From positions 183,343-247,342 of the forward strand of contig JBMNPT010000003.1 of assembly GCA_050943735.1 (NCBI GenBank): DNA of 64,000 nt. The letters are read 5' to 3'. A program made the position numbers and the translations under genes. The notes below the pieces were generated by a model. That model was not told where the DNA came from and ran no database searches. It saw only the letters and a list, made by a program, of their open reading frames with translations. The stretch is from JBMNPT01 sp050943735. Lineage in GTDB: Bacteria; Bacillota; Clostridia; Oscillospirales; RGIG577. Shown piece after piece: positions 25,740 to 33,978 of this stretch (positions are counted from its first letter, which is position 1; each line of letters begins with the position of its first letter).

Positions 25740-26525
25740 ATGCAGCCCATCATTGATATTCATACCCATGTATTTGCTCCCCGGTTCGCCTCTGCCAGCG
25801 TATCGGTCATCGGCCGGTATTACCGGCTGCCCATGCACGGCAAAGGCACCGTAGAAGATTTGCTCCAGCGGGGTTCCGCCGCCGGTGTGACCCACTATGT
25901 TATGCTCTCTTCGGCCACCGCACCGGAAGAAGTGATTCCCTGCAACAATTTTTTATACCAGCAGATGAAGGCACATCCTCAGCTCATCGGCTTTGGCGCC
26001 CTCCATCCCAAATTTGAAGGGTTCCGGGAGGAGATTGACCGGCTGATCTCCCTAGGGTTTAAGGGGATCAAATTTCACCCCAACTTCCAGGTGTTTGCCA
26101 TTGACGATCCCCACATGATGCCCCTTTATGAAGCCCTGGAAGGACGACTCCCCATTCTGATGCACATGGGAGATGCCCGCAATGATCTCTCCGCCCCCCA
26201 CCGGCTGCTGCCCGTACTGGAACGGTTCCCGAATCTCACCATCATTGCCGGACACATGGGAGGCTACCAGATGTGGCCCGAGGCAGAAGAACTGCTCATC
26301 GGACGAAACATCTATATGGACTGCTCTTCTACCCTGCCCTTTTTGCCTCCCACCAAAGCAGCTCAGTTGATTCGCCGTCATGGAGTGGACAAGGTCCTGT
26401 TTGGTTCCGATTACCCCATGTGGGATTATCCGGATGAATTGCAGCGTTTTCATGCGCTGGGACTTTCGCCGGCCGAAGAACACTGCATTTTATACAACAA
26501 CGCCCGCAGATTGTTGGGATTATAA
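25740..26525 (+). CDS. Amidohydrolase family (amidohydrolase 2) metal-dependent hydrolase
   Basis: 261 residues, TIM-barrel metal hydrolase. IIDIHTHVF gives the HxH metal ligands, GIKFHPNFQ and AGHMGGYQMWPEAEEL the later histidines, and LFGSDYPMW the catalytic aspartate, in the order of PF04909. Possible reactions include hydrolysis or non-oxidative decarboxylation of small cyclic compounds; the substrate cannot be named. AGGAGG lies 8 bases before the ATG. It is monocistronic, ending in a strong bidirectional terminator. Confidence 0.85.
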   Translation: MQPIIDIHTHVFAPRFASASVSVIGRYYRLPMHGKGTVEDLLQRGSAAGVTHYVMLSSATAPEEVIPCNNFLYQQMKAHPQLIGFGALHPKFEGFREEIDRLISLGFKGIKFHPNFQVFAIDDPHMMPLYEALEGRLPILMHMGDARNDLSAPHRLLPVLERFPNLTIIAGHMGGYQMWPEAEELLIGRNIYMDCSSTLPFLPPTKAAQLIRRHGVDKVLFGSDYPMWDYPDELQRFHALGLSPAEEHCILYNNARRLLGL

Positions 26526-26562
26526 AAAAAGCTGTGAGAGCAATGGCTCTCACAGCTTTTTT
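26525..26562. terminator. Bidirectional terminator between amidohydrolase and mutY
   Basis: A 17-bp perfect stem (26525/6-26541 with 26546-26562) with AATG loop and A/T-run ends; it overlaps the mutY stop codon. Confidence 0.85.
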
Positions 26563-27643
26563 ATTCTGTCCATAAAGTAGTCTGTCGGGGCTGCAACACC
26601 TGCTGCTTAAACCACCCAAAAGCCGCCGGCAGAGAATACTCGGAGTCCAGCTCCTGAGGAGTCACCCATACGCAATCCTCCAATGGCATATTGCGCAGTT
26701 CCACCAACCACCCTTCCATATGCCATTCCCGATGAGTGAAAATATGCTTAGCTTTCCCCAACAGCTCGGGCGGGGTGTCACATTCCGCTCCCCAGCTCTC
26801 CAGCAGCCGCTGGATCTGCGCCCGGGACAGCCATCCTTCCTCATTGGGAAATTCCCACAGGTTGGCCAGCATCCCCTTTGCCGGCCGCTGACGCAGCGCC
26901 ACACAACCGTCACAGCTCAGCAGAAGCACCGTCTTCTGCTCGATCTGGCGGGGTTTTTTCGGACTTTTTACCGGCAAAACACCCTGTTGTCCTGTCGCAC
27001 AGGCTACGCACCACTGAGCCATGGGACACTGGTGACAACGGGCTCCGCCGCCCGGTATGCACAAGGTGGCGCCCACATCCATCACCGCCTGATTGAATGC
27101 TCCGGCGTCCAATCCCTGCAAAACCTGCTCCAACAGCCTTTCCAACTTCTGTTTGGTCTGAGGCAGGGCAATATCATCTTGCCAGCCACACAGCCTGGCA
27201 AACACCCGCAGCAGGTTTCCATCCACTGCCGGTGCGGACAATCCATAGGCAATGGAGGCAATGGCTCCTGCCGTATAACTGCCAATCCCATCCAGCGACT
27301 GCAGTTCCTTCACATTGGGAGGCAACTGCCCCCCATACCTGGTCATCACCTGTCGGGCCGCCTTCTGCAAATTGCGGGCTCTGCTGTAATACCCCAGTCC
27401 TTCCCACAGTTTGAGCAATTGCTGCTCCTCCGCCTGGGCCAACGCTTCCACTGTGGGAAAGGCTTTCATAAACCTTTCAAAATAGGGCTTTACGGTTTCC
27501 ACCCGGGTCTGCTGCAGCATAATCTCCGACACCCAAACCCGATAGGGAGTCGGCTCTCTTCTCCAGGGTAAATCTCTGGCATTGACACGGTACCATGCCA
27601 GAAGCGGCTCTGCCGCTTTTCCTATCCGCTCCTGATCTTCCAT
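26561..27643 (-). CDS. mutY: A/G-specific adenine glycosylase
   Basis: 360 residues from the ATG at 27643 with AAAGGAG 7 bases upstream; the longer in-frame extension runs through tRNA-Leu and is rejected. MLQQTRVETVKPYF carries the catalytic glutamate, SLDGIGSYTAGAIASIAYG the helix-hairpin-helix, AVDGNLLRVFARL the catalytic aspartate loop, and CIPGGGARCHQCPMAQWC the [4Fe-4S] cluster. The C-terminal NUDIX-like domain recognises 8-oxoG. The enzyme removes adenine mispaired with 8-oxoguanine. Confidence 0.96.
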   Translation of the reverse strand: MEDQERIGKAAEPLLAWYRVNARDLPWRREPTPYRVWVSEIMLQQTRVETVKPYFERFMKAFPTVEALAQAEEQQLLKLWEGLGYYSRARNLQKAARQVMTRYGGQLPPNVKELQSLDGIGSYTAGAIASIAYGLSAPAVDGNLLRVFARLCGWQDDIALPQTKQKLERLLEQVLQGLDAGAFNQAVMDVGATLCIPGGGARCHQCPMAQWCVACATGQQGVLPVKSPKKPRQIEQKTVLLLSCDGCVALRQRPAKGMLANLWEFPNEEGWLSRAQIQRLLESWGAECDTPPELLGKAKHIFTHREWHMEGWLVELRNMPLEDCVWVTPQELDSEYSLPAAFGWFKQQVLQPRQTTLWTE

Positions 27644-27663
27644 AAGCCGCTCCTTTCCGCATG

Positions 27664-27698
27664 AAAAAACCCCCGATCCTGCCAAACAGGATCGGGGG
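27664..27698 (-). terminator. Intrinsic terminator after tRNA-Leu
   Basis: 12-bp perfect stem (27670-27681 with 27687-27698), 5-base loop, six T residues on the minus strand. It falls between tRNA-Leu and the mutY start, so mutY expression needs readthrough or another promoter. Confidence 0.85.
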
Positions 27699-27705
27699 TT
27701 TTCGC

Positions 27706-27792
27706 TGGTGCCGGTGACCGGGGTCGAACCGGTACGGTGTCGCCACCACTGGATTTTGAGTCCAGCACGTCTGCCAATTCCATCACACCGGC
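27706..27792 (-). tRNA. tRNA-Leu (anticodon CAA)
   Basis: A class II tRNA of 87 bases with encoded CCA. The acceptor stem GCCGGTG/CACCGGC closes with discriminator A. The anticodon stem CTGGA/TCCAG holds the loop CTCAAAA (anticodon CAA, codon TTG). A long variable arm and the TTCGACC T-loop are present. Confidence 0.95.
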
Positions 27793-27808
27793 ATTTGACA
27801 CGCATAGA

Positions 27809-27837
27809 ATTATACTGCATTTTATCTCAAAAGGCAA
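27809..27837 (-). promoter_or_regulatory. Sigma-A promoter of tRNA-Leu
   Basis: TTGCCT (27832-27837) and TATAAT (27809-27814) with a 17-base spacer, minus strand, 17 bases before the tRNA 5' end. Confidence 0.75.
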
Positions 27838-27874
27838 GCCTTTTGTGCAAAAATAATGAGAGAATATTTTTTTC

Positions 27875-27903
27875 TTGACAATGTCTCCAAAAGTGTTTAT
27901 GCT
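27875..27903 (+). promoter_or_regulatory. Sigma-A promoter of the T-box-ilvA transcript
   Basis: TTGACA (27875-27880), 17-base spacer, TATGCT (27898-27903). Transcription would begin near 27910 and produce the T-box leader. Confidence 0.7.
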
Positions 27904-27909
27904 ATATGT

Positions 27910-28179
27910 ATCATATACACAAATGCATGGACAGGGATCGAAAGAGGATCCGCGCATTCAGAGAGCCGTTGGCAGGTGCGAAACGGTATGCGTCCCTACT
28001 TTCCCATCACCCTCGAGCAGCCAGCTGAAATTTGTGAAAAGTAAGCGGGGCCGGCTTCCTGCCGTTATCGGGAACTGTATTGTTGGATACAGGCAAAGCG
28101 GCCGCACAAGCGGCAAAAAGAGTGGTACCGCGGAAATCTTCCGTCTCTTATGGAAACAACCCATAGGAGACGGTTTTTT
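27910..28179 (+). promoter_or_regulatory. T-box leader controlling ilvA, probably isoleucine-specific
   Basis: The leader carries the T-box core AGAGTGGTACCGCGG (about 28119-28133), whose TGGT bulge would pair with the ACCA end of uncharged tRNA. Stem I shows the conserved CAGAGAG...GGTGCGAA...CGG pattern (27958-27986). A likely specifier is ATC at 28006-28008, followed by A, fitting tRNA-Ile and the role of ilvA. The terminator CCGTCTCTTATGG/CCATAGGAGACGG plus T-run is at 28141-28179. Uncharged tRNA-Ile should stabilise the antiterminator and switch ilvA on. T-box identity is firm; the specifier assignment is by eye. Confidence 0.9.
28141..28179 (+). terminator. T-box-controlled terminator
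   Basis: 13-bp stem (28141-28153 with 28161-28173, one U-G pair), 7-base loop and six T residues, 25 bases before the ilvA start. The 5' arm follows directly on the T-box sequence, as needed for mutually exclusive folding. Confidence 0.85.
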
Positions 28180-28203
28180 ATTTTGTCAAAAGGAGAAATG
28201 ATC

Positions 28204-29397
28204 ATGCTGACATTGGATAAAGTCTATCACGCCGCTTTCACCATGCGGGATGTAGTGCGCAAAACCGATTTGATTCACGCTCCCAACATCAACCCGGACT
28301 GTGAAATCTATCTGAAAACAGAAAATTTGCAGGTCACCGGTTCTTTCAAGGTTCGGGGCGCCTTTTATAAGATGTCACAACTCACCGAAGAAGAAAAAAA
28401 CCGGGGCGTCATTGCCTGCTCGGCGGGCAATCATGCCCAGGGCGTAGCCCGCGCTGCCTCCATGGGCAACATCTCTGCCAAAATCTGTCTGCCTGACAAC
28501 GCCCCCATCTCCAAGGTGGAAGCCACCAAACGATATGGCGCGGAAGTGGTTCTGGTCAACGGAGCCTATGACGATGCTTATCGACGGGCGCTGGAATTGC
28601 AGGCTGAAGAGGGCCGCACCTTTATCCATCCCTTTGACGACGACGATGTCATTGCAGGTCAGGGAACCATCGGCCTGGAAATCCTGGACCAGCTGCCCGA
28701 AGTGGATGCAGTCATTGTTCCCATTGGCGGCGGTGGTCTGATCTCGGGGGTAGGTTTCGTCATCAAAGCCCTAAACCCTCGTTGTAAAGTGTATGGGGTA
28801 CAAGTAGCCGGTGCTCCTTCCATGTACAATTCCATTGACCACCAGCACATTGAGGAATTGAAAAATGTGGCCACCTTCGCCGATGGCATTGCGGTAAAAC
28901 GCCCGGGTGATATCACTTTCCAGATGGTAAGCCAATATGTGGATGAAATTGTCACTGTCACCGATGACGAAGTGGCTTCCGCCGTGCTCACTCTCATCGA
29001 GCAGCAAAAGCTGATCGCAGAAGGCGCCGGTGCGGTCTCTGTGGCGGCCGCCATGTTCAACAAAGTGGACATTCAAGATAAAAAGGTAGTTTGTCTGGTG
29101 TCCGGCGGAAATATTGACGTCAATATTCTCTCTCGTGTCATCACCCGCGGTCTGCTCAAATCGGGACGAATTGCCAATCTCACCATCGCACTCACCGATA
29201 AGCCGGGACAGCTCCAGGGGGTTTCAGAGATCATTGCCCAGTACGGCGGCAATGTGGTCTCCATTCACCATGACCGGGGAGAGGAAAACATGGCCATCAA
29301 TTCCTGTTTCCTCAGCATTTCCATGGAAACCCGGGATTATGCCCAAATCAGCCAGATTCGCACCGCACTGACCAACGCGGGATTCCAGCTGGTATAA
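28204..29397 (+). CDS. ilvA: Threonine ammonia-lyase with C-terminal ACT domain
   Basis: 397 residues from the ATG at 28204, 8 bases after AAAGGAG; an ATG at 28198 is too close to that site. TGSFKVRGAFYKM holds the PLP lysine, CSAGNHAQGVA and PIGGGGLISG bind cofactor and substrate, and a single ACT domain lies at about residues 325-397 (IALTDKPGQLQGVSEII). It deaminates threonine to 2-oxobutanoate, the first step to isoleucine. The single-ACT form resembles TdcB-like enzymes often called catabolic; the Ile-type T-box argues for a biosynthetic role here. Confidence 0.94.
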   Translation: MLTLDKVYHAAFTMRDVVRKTDLIHAPNINPDCEIYLKTENLQVTGSFKVRGAFYKMSQLTEEEKNRGVIACSAGNHAQGVARAASMGNISAKICLPDNAPISKVEATKRYGAEVVLVNGAYDDAYRRALELQAEEGRTFIHPFDDDDVIAGQGTIGLEILDQLPEVDAVIVPIGGGGLISGVGFVIKALNPRCKVYGVQVAGAPSMYNSIDHQHIEELKNVATFADGIAVKRPGDITFQMVSQYVDEIVTVTDDEVASAVLTLIEQQKLIAEGAGAVSVAAAMFNKVDIQDKKVVCLVSGGNIDVNILSRVITRGLLKSGRIANLTIALTDKPGQLQGVSEIIAQYGGNVVSIHHDRGEENMAINSCFLSISMETRDYAQISQIRTALTNAGFQLV

Positions 29398-29431
29398 TTT
29401 GCTGTATCAACAGGCCTCACTCAGCCCATGC

Positions 29432-29460
29432 TTGACAAGCGTCCTTGTATATAGTATGAT
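29432..29460 (+). promoter_or_regulatory. Sigma-A promoter of tRNA-Thr
   Basis: TTGACA (29432-29437), 17-base spacer, TATGAT (29455-29460), 25 bases before the tRNA. Confidence 0.8.
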
Positions 29461-29485
29461 AAGCAAGTGGTTTTTCCACTGTTTT

Positions 29486-29560
29486 GCTAGTGTGGCTCAG
29501 AGGTAGAGCAGCTCACTCGTAATGAGCAGGCCGTGGGTTCGATTCCCACCACTAGCTCCA
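29486..29560 (+). tRNA. tRNA-Thr (anticodon CGT)
   Basis: 75 bases with encoded CCA. Acceptor stem GCTAGTG/CACTAGC with discriminator T, D-arm GGCTCAGAGGTAGAGC, anticodon stem GCTCA/TGAGC with loop CTCGTAA (anticodon CGT, codon ACG), and T-arm GTGGGTTCGATTCCCAC. Confidence 0.96.
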
Positions 29561-29566
29561 CGAAAA

Positions 29567-29600
29567 ATGCCCACAGTCCATAAAGACTGTGGGCATTTTT
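29567..29600. terminator. Terminator after tRNA-Thr, usable from both sides
   Basis: 12-bp stem ATGCCCACAGTC/GACTGTGGGCAT with 6-base loop, flanked by A5 and T5. It also closes the tspO gene on the opposite strand. Confidence 0.85.
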
Positions 29601-29608
29601 CTGTCATT

Positions 29609-30073
29609 TTACGCATTGAGAACCCATACTGCGTAATTGAGATAGGCCGCAAAGCTCACCCATAGTAAATAAGGAAGTTGCAGCCAGGCCGCAATGGGCT
29701 TAATTCGATGAAATTCCACCATCATCCACAAAATCAGCAGCCACAACCCTAACAAAAGTACCAGCGCCCACAGAAATTGCTGCTGGTTGAAAAACAGCAG
29801 GCTCCAAAGGAAATTCACTGCCAACTGGGCCCCCCAGATCCAAAGCGCTTTTCCACCGTTGTCTCCCTGGGCAGTATACACCATGGCCATTCCCCAACCC
29901 ATCAGCACATACAAAATAGTCCATACGATGGGAAATACCATGGCCGGTGGTGTCAATGCAGACTTTTCCAGCATGGGATAGACTTCCTGCATACTGTCTC
30001 GAATCAGGAACCCCGCCAGCGCCCCCACGCCCAGCGCAATCAATGGGAATACCCAATAAGGCCATTTTTTCAC
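29609..30073 (-). CDS. TspO/MBR family membrane protein
   Basis: 154 residues from a GTG at 30073, chosen because GGAGGTG lies 6 bases upstream; an ATG 15 bases further up would place that site inside the gene. Five hydrophobic helices are evident. PPAMVFPIVWTILYVLMGWGMA is the conserved first-loop region, and NFLWSLLFFNQQQFLWALV and YLLWVSFAAYLNYAVW are the later TspO signatures. TspO binds porphyrins and affects tetrapyrrole or stress responses in bacteria; the role here is unknown. Confidence 0.9.
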   Translation of the reverse strand: MKKWPYWVFPLIALGVGALAGFLIRDSMQEVYPMLEKSALTPPAMVFPIVWTILYVLMGWGMAMVYTAQGDNGGKALWIWGAQLAVNFLWSLLFFNQQQFLWALVLLLGLWLLILWMMVEFHRIKPIAAWLQLPYLLWVSFAAYLNYAVWVLNA

Positions 30074-30184
30074 AGCAAACACCTCCATTGACATTGTGTC
30101 TCACAGTGGAGGTATTGTATGCTTTTGACTGCTTTTCTATGCAAAAAGGTCCCCCCAATTTCTGGGGAGACCTTTTTTATTGAT

Positions 30185-30553
30185 TTATGCCTTCCACAGA
30201 CCGTGCAGATTGCAGTATGCATAAACAGCTTCTACCGCATCACCTTCTGCCAATGCAAAGGAAGCCTCCGGCTTTTCACCGGGCTTGAGAGACTTCTTCT
30301 GGAAGCCATTCTTGGTTTCTACCACAATCCACTCAATGTAGTGCTCTTCCTGCATGGGATGCTCCACAGCGCCCACCTTTACCAGCACGTCACGACCATT
30401 GACGCTTACCACAGGCACGTGCTTTTCCACAGCGGCATCCACCGTTCCGGGGATTACCTCGTCCATCTTCTGGCCGCAGCACATTACAGGAACACCTGCA
30501 CTCTTCATGAACACAATCATATTGCCACAGTGACTACATACATAGAATTTCAT
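30185..30553 (-). CDS. dfx: Desulfoferrodoxin (superoxide reductase)
   Basis: 122 residues. The N-terminal desulforedoxin-like centre has Cys6, Cys9, Cys25 and Cys26. The catalytic SOR domain has His45 (KHVPVV), His65 and His71 (EHPMQEEHYIEW) and Cys114/His117 (YCNLHGLW). It reduces superoxide to peroxide without releasing oxygen, as expected in a strict anaerobe. It is monocistronic with GGGAGG before the ATG. Confidence 0.95.
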   Translation of the reverse strand: MKFYVCSHCGNMIVFMKSAGVPVMCCGQKMDEVIPGTVDAAVEKHVPVVSVNGRDVLVKVGAVEHPMQEEHYIEWIVVETKNGFQKKSLKPGEKPEASFALAEGDAVEAVYAYCNLHGLWKA

Positions 30554-30625
30554 ACCATTGCCTCCCTTGTTTTTTTCTTAATTATACCATATTTGTAGAT
30601 TTTTGCAATGGGTTTTTCAAAAAAA

Positions 30626-31231
30626 CTATAATTTATTTAACTCTGTTAAGGATTCCACTCTGGTACAGATTTTATGCAACAGCTCCATATTGTGGCTGAT
30701 GATCAAAAGTCCCAGCTGCCGCTCACTGGCTTCCCGCAGCAATAGCTGCCAAATCTGCGCCTGGGTAATCATATCCAACATGGTACTAATTTCATCGGCA
30801 ATGAGAAAACGAGTCTGCTCGCCCAGTGCCCTTGCCACACAAAAGCGCTGTAGTTCTCCACCAGACAATTCTCTGGGATAACGATTGAGCCATCCCCGCT
30901 GAATGCCCATCCGATCCAGAACATCCTCCCGCAGCATTCCGCTTTCCTCCAGCACATCTCGCATCCGAAAACGGGGATTGACTGCTTTTTCAGGGTGCTG
31001 GTAAATGAGCTGCACCGGATTGTATCCCTTTCCAATGGACTGCCCGTCCAGCAACACCTGTCCCTGATAATTTTTTTCATAACCGGCCAAAATACGGGCC
31101 AATGTACTCTTACCGTATCCACTGGGAGCAATAAGTCCCACTCGTTCCCCGCTATCCACCCGCAAAGAAACATTTCGCAGAACAACCTTTTTCCCATAGG
31201 AAAATCCAATATTCTTCCCTTCAAGTCGCAT
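30626..31231 (-). CDS. Peptide/nickel-type ABC transporter ATP-binding protein (second subunit)
   Basis: 201 residues from the ATG at 31231, overlapping the preceding ATPase gene by 11 bases. Walker A is APSGYGKSTLARIL, the signature ELSGGELQRFCVARAL, Walker B FLIADEISTMLD. It lacks the ~60-residue C-terminal extension present in most DppF/OppF/NikE proteins, and is short for the family. It is the fifth and last gene of the importer operon. No convincing U-tailed terminator was seen in the 72 bases after it. Confidence 0.88.
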   Translation of the reverse strand: MRLEGKNIGFSYGKKVVLRNVSLRVDSGERVGLIAPSGYGKSTLARILAGYEKNYQGQVLLDGQSIGKGYNPVQLIYQHPEKAVNPRFRMRDVLEESGMLREDVLDRMGIQRGWLNRYPRELSGGELQRFCVARALGEQTRFLIADEISTMLDMITQAQIWQLLLREASERQLGLLIISHNMELLHKICTRVESLTELNKL

Positions 31232-32153
31232 GAATACACCGTACCCTTCCTTCACGCACACTCCTCATGGGAGGAATGGCCGTACAGCATTCTGGCGTGC
31301 ACCGGTCACAGCGGGGCGCATACAGACATCCCGGCGGAAGCTCCCGCATGCAAGGCTGAAATCCCGCTGTGGGGTGAAAGCCATTTTGAGGCATGGCCCA
31401 ATACAGTGCCTGGCTGTATGGATGCCGCAGCCGGTCGGGCCGGGTAAAGTCCTCTGCAGCCGCAATTTCCACCGTGGTTCCCGCATAAAAAACCGCAATG
31501 CGGTCTGCCACCCGCACCGCCAAATCAATGTCATGGGTGATCAGCAGTACCCCTTTGCCTTGATCCGCCATCTCCCGAAAATCTGACAGTGCTTTCACCG
31601 CGCTCTCCAAATCCATTCCGGGTGTGGGCTCATCCGCGATAATCAGGCTGGCCTGGGAGAGCGCCGCGGTAGCCACCAACGCCCGCCGTGCCATCCCTCC
31701 TGAAAACTGACGGGGATAGAGCTTCTCATCCTCGGGAGTCAATCCGTATCGGGCAAAGACCTCCCGCTGGCGCCGGTGGATTTCCGGATCCTTGTTCCGA
31801 CCCCGCACCTGCCGCCCCATTTTCATCAGGGGGTCCAGATAGGAAACCGACTGGGGCACCAATGCCATTTTACGCCCCCTCAGCTGAGCAATGCGCTTTG
31901 CATCCAGGGTTTCACCCTCCAGCCGGATGGTTCCCTGCCACAGAGCATTGTCGGGCAAAAGTCCCATCACCGCGCTGGCCAGCAGACTTTTTCCGCTGCC
32001 GCTGGATCCTGCCACCGCCACAATCTCCCCTGGATACACTTCCAGACAGAGATTGGCAATGGCTTTCATCTCCTGTTTTTTCCATTTGCTGTCATACATG
32101 GAGAAGGACACCGAAAGATCCCGCACTTCCAACAGCGGCTGTTTTTTTTCCAT
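31221..32153 (-). CDS. Peptide/nickel-type ABC transporter ATP-binding protein (first subunit)
   Basis: 310 residues, DppD/OppD/NikD type. Walker A AGSSGSGKSLLASAV, signature FSGGMARRALVATAAL, Walker B LIIADEPTPGMD. The C-terminal oligopeptide/dipeptide-type extension has a cysteine pattern (CLYAPRCDRCTPEC) that in related proteins binds an Fe-S cluster. It pairs with the shorter ATPase downstream. Confidence 0.92.
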   Translation of the reverse strand: MEKKQPLLEVRDLSVSFSMYDSKWKKQEMKAIANLCLEVYPGEIVAVAGSSGSGKSLLASAVMGLLPDNALWQGTIRLEGETLDAKRIAQLRGRKMALVPQSVSYLDPLMKMGRQVRGRNKDPEIHRRQREVFARYGLTPEDEKLYPRQFSGGMARRALVATAALSQASLIIADEPTPGMDLESAVKALSDFREMADQGKGVLLITHDIDLAVRVADRIAVFYAGTTVEIAAAEDFTRPDRLRHPYSQALYWAMPQNGFHPTAGFQPCMRELPPGCLYAPRCDRCTPECCTAIPPMRSVREGRVRCIHAT

Positions 32154-32165
32154 GACCTTCCCTCC

Positions 32166-32975
32166 TTATTGATTGGCGCTGTAGGGGTCTGCCAGCGCAC
32201 GCAGATTTTCTCCCAGCGCATCGATGAGCATCACCATCAGCACCAGGGAAAGCCCCGGGAAAAAGGCAGCCCACCACATGCCAGAAGTCAGATATTTCAT
32301 GCTTTCCGACAGCATCACCCCAATGGCTGCCTGTTCCGGTGACAGGCCAAATCCCAAAAAGGTAATGGCCGACTCATGCAAAATGGCATGGGGAAATAAC
32401 AAAATCAACCCCACCACAAATTGCGGCAGCAAATGAGGCAAAATATGACGCCTCATGAGATAGATCCGGCTGCGGCCAAAATTACGCGCCACCTTGAGGT
32501 AATGCTGTCCCCGGATCTCCAGCACTTCACTGCGCATCAAACGGGCCATGCTGGTCCAATGGGTCAGAGCCACTCCAATCAGCACCCCTTTGAGCCCCTT
32601 GCCCGCCGCAAAGGAAATGAGCAGGATGAGCACAATGTGAGGAATTCCCATCACCAGATCAATGAGCCAGTTGACCGCTTCATCCACCCAGCGGGGCATG
32701 GTGGCTGCCACCGTACCGATCAGTACGGCCATCACCGCGCTGATGCAGGAGGCCAGCAGTCCAATGAACAGACTCACCGACAACCCTTTGATGGTTCTCA
32801 AGAAAATATCCCTTCCCAGCCAGTCAGTGCCAAAAGGGTGCGCCAGAGAGGGCGCCAGTCCTTTGGCCTGAAAATCGGCAGGGGCTTCTCCCAGCCATGT
32901 GCCGGCAATGCCAATGCCCACCAGCAAGGCTGCAGATACGCATACAATCACAATGGTTTTCACTCGTCTGTTCAT
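32166..32975 (-). CDS. Peptide/nickel-type ABC transporter permease (DppC/NikC type)
   Basis: 269 residues from the ATG at 32975, one base after the stop of the first permease gene and with GAGAGGGG upstream. HPFGTDWLGRDIFLRTIKG is the signature N-terminal loop, and YLKVARNFGRSRIYLMRRHILPH the EAA coupling loop. There are about six membrane helices. Confidence 0.93.
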   Translation of the reverse strand: MNRRVKTIVIVCVSAALLVGIGIAGTWLGEAPADFQAKGLAPSLAHPFGTDWLGRDIFLRTIKGLSVSLFIGLLASCISAVMAVLIGTVAATMPRWVDEAVNWLIDLVMGIPHIVLILLISFAAGKGLKGVLIGVALTHWTSMARLMRSEVLEIRGQHYLKVARNFGRSRIYLMRRHILPHLLPQFVVGLILLFPHAILHESAITFLGFGLSPEQAAIGVMLSESMKYLTSGMWWAAFFPGLSLVLMVMLIDALGENLRALADPYSANQ

Positions 32976-32976
32976 A

Positions 32977-33933
32977 TCACAACCCCTCTCTGGTCTCGGG
33001 GTTGACCACACCGTACAGCAGATTGGCAATGAGATTCCCCACAAAGACAAACAGTGCACTGAACAGGGTAATGCCTAACAGCAGCGGCACATCGTTTTTG
33101 AGCCCTGCTGTGACCGCCGCCTGTCCCAATCCCGGGTAAGAGAACACCTGCTCTGCCAGAACACTCCCCCCGAACAGCTCGCTGAAGGAGGCGAACTGTA
33201 AAGTAATGGCGGGCAGAATGATATTGCGCAAACCGTGGTCCAGTACAATCTGCCAGGTGGACTCTCCCCTTGCCCGGGCAAACAACACATAGTCGCTCTC
33301 CATCACTTCAATCAGCTTGGTGCGGGTGTGCATGGCAATATTGGCAAAGGAAGCCATGGAAAGTGTGGCCGCGGGCAAAATCAGATGATAGATCCGATCC
33401 CACAGAGTCACTTCACTGGCCAGCTTCCCTGCCGGTACTGCAAACCCCATGGGAAACCACTGCAGTCCCACCGCAAATATCATCAGCATCAAAAGGCCCA
33501 GCCAAAAGGTAGGAGTGCTGGTCAGCGTCAGGCAGATTCCCTTGAGCAGGCGATCCAACCACCGGCCGCGGCGCAGCGCCATCAGAATGCCCAGCAGGAA
33601 GCCAATCACCCCTGACAGCACCCAGGCGGTGCCCATCAATGCCAGAGACGCCCAAAACCGCTCCGCGATCACCTCCCGCACTGGTTTGCGGTAGATGAGA
33701 GAATCGCCCAGATCCCCATGCAGTACCGCATTGCCCCAGGCGCAGAACCGTTCCACCGGCGGATCATTGAGTCCCCAGTATTCCGCTATGTTGTCCCGCT
33801 GTTCCGCACTGATGGATTCTCCGGCTCCCACATAAGCCTGCACCGGATCGATGGGGGATGCCTCCATCAACCCGAAAGAGAGAATGCTCACCGCCACCAT
33901 CAGCGTGGCCAGGCGCAGCAGCTGTATTCCCAT
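32977..33933 (-). CDS. Peptide/nickel-type ABC transporter permease (DppB/NikB type)
   Basis: 318 residues from the ATG at 33933. WGLNDPPVERFCAWGNAVLHGDLGDS is the typical first periplasmic loop, and DYVLFARARGESTWQIVLDHGLRN the EAA region. The ATG has no ribosome binding site close by, whereas GGAG lies 7 bases before an in-frame ATT at 33954, so translation may begin at that rare codon and add seven residues (IKQFVKL). The gene follows the binding-protein gene by 45 bases. Confidence 0.92.
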   Translation of the reverse strand: MGIQLLRLATLMVAVSILSFGLMEASPIDPVQAYVGAGESISAEQRDNIAEYWGLNDPPVERFCAWGNAVLHGDLGDSLIYRKPVREVIAERFWASLALMGTAWVLSGVIGFLLGILMALRRGRWLDRLLKGICLTLTSTPTFWLGLLMLMIFAVGLQWFPMGFAVPAGKLASEVTLWDRIYHLILPAATLSMASFANIAMHTRTKLIEVMESDYVLFARARGESTWQIVLDHGLRNIILPAITLQFASFSELFGGSVLAEQVFSYPGLGQAAVTAGLKNDVPLLLGITLFSALFVFVGNLIANLLYGVVNPETREGL

Positions 33934-33978
33934 GAGTTTGACAAACTGTTTAATGGCCCTTCTCCTGCCTTTCCCCTG

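Noticed and set aside
26561..27820. Longer mutY starting at 27820
   Set aside because: The extension runs through the tRNA-Leu gene and its terminator; the ATG at 27643 has a proper ribosome binding site.
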